A stretch of DNA of 64,000 nucleotides, taken from positions 124,001-188,000 of the forward strand of contig NZ_WOXT01000004.1 of NCBI RefSeq assembly GCF_009740395.1, read 5' to 3'. The notes beneath the pieces are model-generated. The model made no database searches. It saw only the letters and a program-made list of their open reading frames with translations, and was not told where the DNA came from. The translations under genes and the position numbers were made by a program. The first letter of the stretch is position 1; the number at the start of each line of letters is the position of its first letter. Positions 55,662-62,004 of this stretch are shown piece by piece. The stretch comes from Noviluteimonas gilva. Lineage in GTDB: Bacteria; Pseudomonadota; Gammaproteobacteria; Xanthomonadales; Xanthomonadaceae.

Positions 55662-56147
55662 ATGGAACCGGTCCTGCCGTTGACGCACCCGCTCACGCTT
55701 TTCCATGTCGTGCTCAGCCTGGTCGCCATCGCAACGGGACTGGTGGTCGCCGCCGGTCTGCTCGCGGGCAGTCGCGTGCCGCGATGGACGCACGCGTTCC
55801 TGTGGACCACGGTGGCGACCACGGTCACGGGGTTCGTGTTTCCGTTCCGCGGGTTCACGCCGGCATTCGGCACCGGCATCGTCTCGGTGCTCGTGCTCGT
55901 GCCCACGCTCTACGCACTCTACGGGCGGAAGTTGACAGGCGCGTGGCGGAAGATCTTCGTCGCCGGCGCGATGATCTCGCTGTACCTCAACGTGTTCGTG
56001 CTCGTGGCGCAGACCTTCCTGAAAGTGCCCGCCGTGCACGCGCTCGCACCGACGCAAGCCGAACCGCCCTTCGCGATCGCGCAGGGTGTCGTGCTGCTGG
56101 TGTTCGTCGTGCTGACGATCGTTGCGGTGCGACGGGCCCGGCAGTAG
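55662..56147 (+). CDS. four-helix membrane protein, unknown function
   Basis: 161 residues, four to five hydrophobic helices (LTLFHVVLSLVAIATGLVVAAGLLAG, FLWTTVATTVTGFVFPF, GIVSVLVLVPTLYALYG, FVAGAMISLYLNVFVLVAQTFLKVP, VVLLVFVVLTIVAV). Conserved-looking polar residues are HV in helix 1 and NVFVLVAQTF. Similar small membrane proteins are annotated as hypothetical in many proteobacteria; no role is assigned. Transcribed away from the phosphatase. Confidence 0.75.
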   Translation: MEPVLPLTHPLTLFHVVLSLVAIATGLVVAAGLLAGSRVPRWTHAFLWTTVATTVTGFVFPFRGFTPAFGTGIVSVLVLVPTLYALYGRKLTGAWRKIFVAGAMISLYLNVFVLVAQTFLKVPAVHALAPTQAEPPFAIAQGVVLLVFVVLTIVAVRRARQ

Positions 56148-56156
56148 CCATCATCG

Positions 56157-56183
56157 AAAAAAAGCCCCGCTTGCGCGGGGCTT
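56157..56183 (-). terminator. terminator after the EF-hand gene
   Basis: 9-bp stem AAGCCCCGC/GCGGGGCTT with tetraloop, followed by seven T on the minus strand; also between the convergent membrane-protein gene. Confidence 0.9.
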
Positions 56184-56189
56184 GTTCGA

Positions 56190-56564
56190 TCACTTGCGCT
56201 GCGCGCTCTCCGCCCGATCGATCTTCCCGTCGGAATTGGCATCCATCGCCGCGAAGTCGCCATCGGAATAAGTGCTCAATTCCTCGATCACCAGGAACCC
56301 GTCGCGGTTGCTGTCGATCGTGTCGAACTTGCTCGGGTTCGGCGCATCTTTGAGTTCGTCCCGCGACAGCTTGCCGTCGCGATCGGCGTCGTTGAGCAAC
56401 ACCCACTCTTCGACGAAGTTGCCGTACTCGGCGAGATCGACCTGACCGTCCTTGTTCGCATCGGCGACATCGAAGCGCGCGGGATCGGCGCCGGCCTTGA
56501 CCTGCGCCACCGCCGGCGCGGCGAGGACCACCAAGAGTGCACATCCCACAACCTGCTTGATCAT
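56190..56564 (-). CDS. exported EF-hand calcium-binding protein
   Basis: 124 residues with a signal peptide (cleavage after AVA, residue 20). Four canonical 12-residue EF-hand loops start at residues 35 (DANKDGQVDLAE), 59 (DADRDGKLSRDE), 84 (DSNRDGFLVIEE) and 108 (DANSDGKIDRAE), so nearly the whole mature protein is calcium loops. RBS AAGGAG eight bases before ATG. Likely a periplasmic calcium sensor or buffer; no partner is evident. Confidence 0.92.
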   Translation of the reverse strand: MIKQVVGCALLVVLAAPAVAQVKAGADPARFDVADANKDGQVDLAEYGNFVEEWVLLNDADRDGKLSRDELKDAPNPSKFDTIDSNRDGFLVIEELSTYSDGDFAAMDANSDGKIDRAESAQRK

Positions 56565-56581
56565 GATCGTCACTCCTTCGG

Positions 56582-57064
56582 TCAGCTCACGTCCCACTCG
56601 CCGTTGGATTTCTTGCACGCGGTGCCGGTGGTTTCGTCGACCGATGCACCACCCACGGTCAGGCCGCGACGGAAGTCGCGGCACACTCGGCCGTCGGACA
56701 TGCGTTTGGTGTTGAGCGCGACGAAGTAACCGGACTCCTGCGTGCGCGAATCCGACCAAGTGACTTCCTGTCCTGAGGCCGCCTGGTTGAGCGCACGCTG
56801 CGCGGCATCCTTCTCGTACTCGGACTTCGCATGCCGCTTGTACAGGTGATCGCCGATGAAGCCGCCGGCCACTGCACCGGCCGCCGTCATCAGCACCCTG
56901 CCCGTGCCGCCGCCGAACATGTTGCCAACCAGGCCACCGACCACGCCGCCCGCAACGACGGAACCGAAATTCTTGTTGGCCTCGCGCTGGCCCGGATCGC
57001 TGGCGCAAGCCGCAAGGCTCAGCGCGGCGGTCAATACGAACACGTGCTGCATCGGACGATTCAT
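56582..57064 (-). CDS. glycine-zipper lipoprotein with surface-antigen-like domain
   Basis: 160 residues. Lipobox LAAC (Cys20). A glycine-zipper stretch (SVVAGGVVGGLVGNMFGGGTGRVLMTAAGAVAGGFIGDHL, about 43-80) can insert in a membrane, followed by a small C-terminal domain like the 17-kDa rickettsial surface-antigen family (GQEVTWSD..., CRDFRRGLTVGG, TACKKSNGEWDV). Starts at 57064 or 57052. It lies 17 bp upstream of the EF-hand gene on the same strand. Confidence 0.82.
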   Translation of the reverse strand: MNRPMQHVFVLTAALSLAACASDPGQREANKNFGSVVAGGVVGGLVGNMFGGGTGRVLMTAAGAVAGGFIGDHLYKRHAKSEYEKDAAQRALNQAASGQEVTWSDSRTQESGYFVALNTKRMSDGRVCRDFRRGLTVGGASVDETTGTACKKSNGEWDVS

Positions 57065-57132
57065 AACCGCGACTCCGGGTGCGTCCACGAAGGGTTGATG
57101 TTCCAGTCTTCCGGTTAAATCGACGTGACCTT

Positions 57133-58635
57133 TCAGGAATGCATGCGCTGCACGTCGGGAAGCGTGTAGTGCTTATCGATGAGCTCTGCCTTGGGCACGT
57201 ACGTGCGCACGATCAGCGCGAACTGCGCATCGGGTGCAGGCAACCAATTGGCCTGTGCGTCCGCATCCGTCGGCGGTGCATGCGACAGATGCAGCGTGAG
57301 CGAGCCATCTGCGGCGAACTTGAGTTCGCTGGCGTCGAGGTTGACGGTCCCGATGTTGTGGCGACCGTTCGGGCTGGTCGCAAGCATGAAGTTGTCCTGG
57401 TCGTACATCGACAGCGACCAGAACCCACCCCTGGCGCGATCCACCGGCGGAAGTCCGTACTTCGGGAACGTCATCGTGTAGCGGTAGCGTCCGAAGAGGA
57501 CGTCGCCCTGCGCATCGGTGCCGCGAATGAAGTAGATCGCTTCATGGAAGTCGTTGACATAGATGTACATGACCGCGGCCTGCGCACGGCCGAACCAATC
57601 GGTGCCCCACGCGCCGCCGTTCTCCTGGCGTTGCCAGCCGTTGCCGGCATCGACGCCGGCCTGCGTGTAGCGCGCGGTCTGCAACAGTTCGGCATCGGCT
57701 TCGAGCGCGACGCGGTCGAGCAGCGAACGCCACTGCGCATCGCTGTCGCGCAACGCGAACAAGGTGCGCGCCTGCTCCGCCATCGGCGCATCGTCGGGGC
57801 CGACGACGGGATTGGCGTCGAGTGCTTTTCGCAGCACGTCCCAGAACTTCGTCGGATCGACGGGGCGCACGCGCAGCATGTCCGGATCGGCGGCGATCAT
57901 CTCGGCGGTCACGCCCGGCGGATACACCTTGTTGCGCGCGCTGGCTTCGCAATCGAAGTTGCGTCGCGACGGTGCGTCCTCGCCCACCGGATACATGCCG
58001 ATCTGGTTCAACACCGCGCGCGCGCGCTGCTTGGACTCGGGGCTGTGCGCGATGTAACTGCGACCGAACACGCCGGCGACGTTGGTCGGCGAACGCAACA
58101 CGTCGATGAATCCTTCCGGTGCATTGCCTTCCCACGACGGTCCGACGAGCAGGTATTTGCCGCCCGGCGTCTTCGACGCAGATCCGAGCTGGTGCGTGAC
58201 GGTGGTGAACAGGTCGACGATCTGGATCGTCCAGTAGTGCCCCTCGGGCACGTCGATGGGTGTCTGGACGACGACGCCCTCGTCCGTGAGATCGGCGAAC
58301 CCTGCGCCGTAGATCGTGTCGTTGTTCGGCGTGACGACCTTGCGTTGCGAAGCCGGCATGTAATCGTCGAGGTAGCCCATGCGGCTCTTCGGCCCGCCGG
58401 GGAACAGGCCCATGGTCGCCCCCGGCCCCGACGCCTTCATGACCTCCCAGGCGCTCGTGCGGCCCCACGTGTCCACTGCCGGATAGCCCCAGTAATAGAC
58501 GATGCGCGCCAGCGACTCGACGTAACGCGCGTTGGCGATGCCGGCCGGTGCGCCCGCCGCATTCTTCAGGTCGGGATGCACGGGCGTGAATGCGCGCGCT
58601 TCGTATGGAACCGCAGGAGACGGGTTGGCGGACAT
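57133..58635 (-). CDS. DUF1254/DUF1214 domain protein
   Basis: 500 residues with the paired DUF1254 (N-terminal, containing YYWGYPAVDTWGRTSAWEVM and TPNNDTIYGAGFADL) and DUF1214 (C-terminal, WSLSMYDQDNFMLATSPNGRHNIG) layout. Relatives have unknown biochemical function and are often exported; no signal peptide is seen here. RBS AAAGGAG, part of which is held in an 8-bp hairpin just before the ATG. Confidence 0.88.
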   Translation of the reverse strand: MSANPSPAVPYEARAFTPVHPDLKNAAGAPAGIANARYVESLARIVYYWGYPAVDTWGRTSAWEVMKASGPGATMGLFPGGPKSRMGYLDDYMPASQRKVVTPNNDTIYGAGFADLTDEGVVVQTPIDVPEGHYWTIQIVDLFTTVTHQLGSASKTPGGKYLLVGPSWEGNAPEGFIDVLRSPTNVAGVFGRSYIAHSPESKQRARAVLNQIGMYPVGEDAPSRRNFDCEASARNKVYPPGVTAEMIAADPDMLRVRPVDPTKFWDVLRKALDANPVVGPDDAPMAEQARTLFALRDSDAQWRSLLDRVALEADAELLQTARYTQAGVDAGNGWQRQENGGAWGTDWFGRAQAAVMYIYVNDFHEAIYFIRGTDAQGDVLFGRYRYTMTFPKYGLPPVDRARGGFWSLSMYDQDNFMLATSPNGRHNIGTVNLDASELKFAADGSLTLHLSHAPPTDADAQANWLPAPDAQFALIVRTYVPKAELIDKHYTLPDVQRMHS

Positions 58636-58638
58636 CCG

Positions 58639-58663
58639 AACGCTCCTTTCCGACGGGAGCGTT
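58639..58663 (-). promoter_or_regulatory. RBS-sequestering hairpin ahead of the DUF1254 gene
   Basis: In the mRNA, AACGCTCC pairs perfectly with GGAGCGTT across a 9-nt loop. The 3' arm is the Shine-Dalgarno region, three bases from the ATG, so initiation should depend on melting or protein binding. Confidence 0.55.
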
Positions 58664-58741
58664 GGAGTGTCGATCGGCGCGCACGCGACCGCGAGCGAAA
58701 AAATGCGGGGGTCGGCCGGGTAAAACTACTGTTGCGGCAAG

Positions 58742-58777
58742 AAAAAGGGCCTGCAAGCTTTCGGCTTGCAGGCCCTT
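58742..58777 (-). terminator. terminator of the disrupted tRNA-Thr
   Basis: 14-bp stem AAGGGCCTGCAAGC/GCTTGCAGGCCCTT followed by five T on the minus strand, 9 bp beyond the CCA end of the tRNA fragment. It shows which side of the fragment is original chromosome. Confidence 0.9.
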
Positions 58778-58785
58778 GTTTCTAC

Positions 58786-58832
58786 TGGTGCCGGAAATAG
58801 GAATCGAACCTACGACCTACGCATTACGAATT
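58786..58832 (-). other. 3' fragment of tRNA-Thr(CGU), attachment site of an integrated element
   Basis: On the minus strand the segment reads from the anticodon loop TTCGTAA through ATGCG, the T-arm GTAGGTTCGATTCCTAT and acceptor TTCCGGC to A-CCA, matching tRNA-Thr(CGU). The 5' half (acceptor, D-arm, 5' anticodon stem) is missing; unrelated sequence begins at about 58833. It is the expected remnant left when an element inserts into a tRNA 3' end and rebuilds the intact gene at its far end, here to the right of the window. Confidence 0.88.
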
Positions 58833-58985
58833 CGACGGCATCACCTAACGCAACGGCGCACACACATGCGCAGAAACACTGTAATTTAAGGCTCTGGCGC
58901 AACTTCAACGTTGCACACCCTAACGCTGGGATTCACGGCCTAACAGGCCCGACGGACCCCAGCCGGACCCCAGCCCGAGCCCGCC
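58833..58985. other. gene-free element end between att and integrase
   Basis: 153 bp with no gene. It has three direct copies of CCTAAC (58844, 58919, 58939) that could be integrase arm sites, a small hairpin GCAAC-TTCAAC-GTTGC, and a tandem CGGACCCCAGC repeat just before the integrase ATG. Confidence 0.5.
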
Positions 58986-60323
58986 ATGCCACAGGTCAAC
59001 TTCAACGAGAAGAAGGTCACCGCCATCCTGCGCCAGCCGCACCGTGCGCGCATCGAGTACGTCGACGCCGCCGTGCCCGGCCTATGCCTGCGCGTCGGTC
59101 CAGGCGGCGCTGCGTGGTTCTACCGGTGCAATGTCGGCGGAGGGAAGCTGCGGCAAAAGCTCGGCGGTCACGATGCCATCGCGCGCAACGCCGCCGCACT
59201 GACCCCCCCGGTGTCGGCGACGACCTTGGCCCGCCGGATGGCCGGGAAGATCGACGACGACGTCGCCAACGGCCGGCACCCCAAGATCGAGCAGGCGCGC
59301 GAGCGCACGGAAGCGGCCGCGGCGATCGAGCTGAGCGCGCACCGCGCCTTCCACACGATGGCCGAGGGTTGGTGGTCGGTCCACGCGCCCACGATGGGTA
59401 CACGTAGCCGACAGGATTACCGGCGGGAACTCGACTTGATCCTTGCCAAGTTCGCCGACACCGACATCGCTGCGGTAAAGCGCGGACACCTAGTCGCATA
59501 TCTCGATGCGCGGGCTCGCCGAAGTTCCGCTGGTGCCAACCGCGCCGCGGTGGTCATCCGTCTTCTCTTCGCGCACGCGCGGGACCGGCTTGGGTGGGAA
59601 TACAGCCCGGCGGCGGAGATCGCGAACCCGGCGAAGCAGAAACTGCGCGACCGCGTGCTGGACCGCGATGAAATTCGCATCCTGTGGCGCGCGGCCGAGC
59701 TGGCGGGGTACCCATACGGTCACGCCATCCGCATGCTCATTTGCGTGCCCGTGCGCACGAGCGAGCTGGGCGGCCTATTGCGCGCGGACGTCGACTCGCT
59801 CGGCGAACATTGGAAACAGCGCAAGAACAAGTCGAGCAGGCGCACCGACCTCTGGTTGGGCGACTACGCGTTGGCGATACTCAACGACTGCCCTGACCAT
59901 GGCCCCGATGCGCCGTTCTTCGTCGCTTCGTTCGACCGCAACGGTGTTCCGCGAGGCATCCGATCGGATACGTGGCACAACGCGCTGAATCGCCACGTAC
60001 GGCCTTTCCTTGATCGTGCCGCCGACGAACTAGGCCTTCCCCGCATCGCGGAATGGTGGACGCCGCACGACCTCAGGCGCACCGTCCGATCGGGATTGAC
60101 CGGATGGTGCGGCGTGCCGAAGGAGAACGCCGAACGCGTCCTCAACCACTCGGTGCGCAACCGCCTCGAAGCAACGTATGACCACGCCGACTATCGGCCC
60201 CAAGTTGCCGATGCGTTGTGCCGGTGGGACGATGAACTCGACGCCATCTTGAACGGGCGGCCGCCGGTGCGGGTCGCGATGCCCGTTCGCCGGTCGCAAC
60301 GGAGAGTTGCCGATGCAGCGTGA
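58986..60323 (+). CDS. P4-type tyrosine recombinase (integrase)
   Basis: 445-residue site-specific recombinase. N-terminal DUF4102-like arm-binding domain (AAVPGLCLRVGPGGAAWFY), central core-binding SAM-like domain, and the catalytic domain with Arg257 (PVRTSELGGL), His361 and Arg364 (HDLRRT), His388 (LNHSV) and nucleophile Tyr398 (EATYDHADY). All catalytic residues are present, so it may be active. It starts about 150 bp inside the tRNA-Thr attachment site and reads into the element. Confidence 0.95.
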   Translation: MPQVNFNEKKVTAILRQPHRARIEYVDAAVPGLCLRVGPGGAAWFYRCNVGGGKLRQKLGGHDAIARNAAALTPPVSATTLARRMAGKIDDDVANGRHPKIEQARERTEAAAAIELSAHRAFHTMAEGWWSVHAPTMGTRSRQDYRRELDLILAKFADTDIAAVKRGHLVAYLDARARRSSAGANRAAVVIRLLFAHARDRLGWEYSPAAEIANPAKQKLRDRVLDRDEIRILWRAAELAGYPYGHAIRMLICVPVRTSELGGLLRADVDSLGEHWKQRKNKSSRRTDLWLGDYALAILNDCPDHGPDAPFFVASFDRNGVPRGIRSDTWHNALNRHVRPFLDRAADELGLPRIAEWWTPHDLRRTVRSGLTGWCGVPKENAERVLNHSVRNRLEATYDHADYRPQVADALCRWDDELDAILNGRPPVRVAMPVRRSQRRVADAA

Positions 60324-60750
60324 AAGGAAAAACTCAGCCGTGTTCGAGATCGCGCTTTCCGATGAGGACGACGCCCGAATTCTGGCGTCGCAGCGCGTGA
60401 TGTTCGACACCATCGCGAACAAGATCGAGCGAAGCGAGCCGCTTGATCTCGACGAGCGCATGACTGCAGTACGAATTCTGCGCCCTCTCAGCGACAACCT
60501 CCCCGAACGCCTTGGGCAACTCCGACCAGGGCGACCGGTCACCGCGCACCAGAACGAGGCCGCGTGCGCCTACGCCGTCTTTCGCCACCTCGGAGAAGAC
60601 CATGCCTCCGCTGTTACCGCGACGATCGAGAAACTCGACCAAGAGGACGACCAGTCGAAGGCGAGTTCGATCCGCCGAGCGATTCGACGATACCGTCGTG
60701 CAATTCTTCGCTTGATTCCGCCGGCGCAAATCGAAGAAGGCGACGAGTGA
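60313..60750 (+). CDS. hypothetical protein of the integrated element
   Basis: 145 residues overlapping the integrase end by 11 bp, with GGAGAG eight bases before the ATG. Charged and helical, no signal peptide; contains a central LSDNLPERLGQLRPGRPV and a basic C-terminal RRAIRRYRRAILRLIPP. I recognise no family. Coupling to the integrase suggests an accessory role such as excision or regulation, which is only inference. Confidence 0.7.
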   Translation: MQRERKNSAVFEIALSDEDDARILASQRVMFDTIANKIERSEPLDLDERMTAVRILRPLSDNLPERLGQLRPGRPVTAHQNEAACAYAVFRHLGEDHASAVTATIEKLDQEDDQSKASSIRRAIRRYRRAILRLIPPAQIEEGDE

Positions 60751-60764
60751 CTTCACTCGTCGCC
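60739..60764. terminator. 12-bp palindrome at a convergent gene junction
   Basis: GGCGACGAGTGA-CT-TCACTCGTCGCC, a perfect stem that includes the stop codon of the hypothetical gene and lies 18 bp from the convergent cation exporter stop. No T-tract; probably a shared transcript-end structure. Confidence 0.5.
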
Positions 60765-60782
60765 TAGACCCACATCGCGCGG

Positions 60783-61679
60783 TCAGCGATGCAAATGATG
60801 ACCTTCCTCCTTTGTGCGCTCCATTTGCAGCGTTGAATGCTCGATCCTGAACTGCTCTTCCAATGCGGCCGCGACTCCGCGACGAACCTCGTCGATGTCG
60901 GCAACGCCTTCCCTGACAACGACGTGGCCGGTGAGGATCACGTCCCGCGATCCCATCGCCCAAACATGCAGGTCATGCACCAGCGCGACCTCAGGATGGG
61001 ATGCCATTGCTTTGCGCACCTCTTCGAGGTCGAGGTCGCTCGGCGTGCCCTGCATCAGCATATGCCCGGCGGCGCGCAACAACGTCCACGTGCGCGGAAG
61101 CACCCATAGTCCGATGAGCACCGCGATGATTGGGTCGACGACCGTCCACCCCGTGGCCTTGATGATGAGCGCGCCGATCAACACCCCGACCGAGCCGAGC
61201 ATGTCGCTCCACACTTCGAGGTAGGCGCCCTTCACGTTCAGGCTCGTGCCGCTGCCGGCCTTCAACAACCGCATCGAGATCAGGTTCACCACGAGGCCGA
61301 ATGCGGCGATGACAAGCATGCCGCCTGACGCGACTTCCGGCGGGTTCCGGAATCTTCCGATCGCTTCCCACAGGATGTAGGCTGCGACGACGAACAACAG
61401 CCCACCGTTGATCACCGCGCCGATGGCTTCCATGCGTGCATAGCCGTAGGTCCGCTTCGTGTCGGCGGGCCTGCGGCTCAAGCGCACGGCGAATAGCGAC
61501 ACCGCGAGGGCGATGACGTCGGTTGCCATGTGCGCCGCGTCCGACAACAACGCGAGGCTGTTGGTGATGAGCCCGCCCGCGACTTCCGCGACGAGGAACG
61601 CCATGGTGAGCCCGAGGGCCCACCACAGCGGTCGTTCGTGCTGAATCTCGCCGGTGCCGTGATCGTGGCCAGCGCCCAC
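60783..61679 (-). CDS. CzcD-type cation diffusion facilitator
   Basis: 298-residue metal/proton antiporter. The first helices carry NSLALLSDAAHMATDVIAL, whose His and Asp residues form the metal site with the second pair GAYLEVWSDMLGSVGVL. A C-terminal metallochaperone-like domain follows (HDLHVWAMGSRDVILTGHVV) ending in a histidine-containing tail EEGHHLHR. GTG start with GGAGG nine bases upstream; 1 bp after the P-II-like stop. Zinc, cadmium or cobalt export is the family role. Confidence 0.9.
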   Translation of the reverse strand: MGAGHDHGTGEIQHERPLWWALGLTMAFLVAEVAGGLITNSLALLSDAAHMATDVIALAVSLFAVRLSRRPADTKRTYGYARMEAIGAVINGGLLFVVAAYILWEAIGRFRNPPEVASGGMLVIAAFGLVVNLISMRLLKAGSGTSLNVKGAYLEVWSDMLGSVGVLIGALIIKATGWTVVDPIIAVLIGLWVLPRTWTLLRAAGHMLMQGTPSDLDLEEVRKAMASHPEVALVHDLHVWAMGSRDVILTGHVVVREGVADIDEVRRGVAAALEEQFRIEHSTLQMERTKEEGHHLHR

Positions 61680-61680
61680 G

Positions 61681-62004
61681 TCAGCGATCCTCCGCGGTGA
61701 TGGCGATGCCCTGTTCGACGGGCAAAACATAAATCCAGCCGGCATCGCCGCGCCCGGTCCAACCGACGCGACGGAACAACTCAACAGCTTCCCCAACGCG
61801 CTCGTCTTCGCAGAACAATTCCATTTGCACCTCGCTGACGACCAGGTCGCCCAACACCACGGAATACTCTTGCTCGCGTGAATCGAGCGCACGCAACAAC
61901 CCCTTCACGTCGAAGAGGCTGAGGCGCTGGAACCCGGCGGCACCGAGCGCGTGAATCAAGTCCGACACACGTGAGCGATGCACGAACGCCTTGACCAGTT
62001 TCAT
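61681..62004 (-). CDS. P-II-like signalling protein of a metal-efflux operon
   Basis: 107 residues with the P-II fold pattern: MKLVKAFVHRSRVSDLIHAL, a shortened T-loop region with SREQEYSVV (a tyrosine where GlnB has Tyr51), VSEVQMELFCEDERVGEAVELF, and the C-terminal GRGDAGWIYVLPVEQGIAIT. Coupled by ATGA to the RND pump and 1 bp before the CDF exporter. Likely senses a small ligand to tune metal efflux rather than nitrogen; no glnK/amtB nearby. Confidence 0.8.
   Translation of the reverse strand: MKLVKAFVHRSRVSDLIHALGAAGFQRLSLFDVKGLLRALDSREQEYSVVLGDLVVSEVQMELFCEDERVGEAVELFRRVGWTGRGDAGWIYVLPVEQGIAITAEDR

Noticed and set aside
58786-58832. A complete tRNA gene at this position
   Set aside because: The acceptor 5' strand, D-arm and 5' anticodon stem are absent on the right side, so only a 3' fragment is present.
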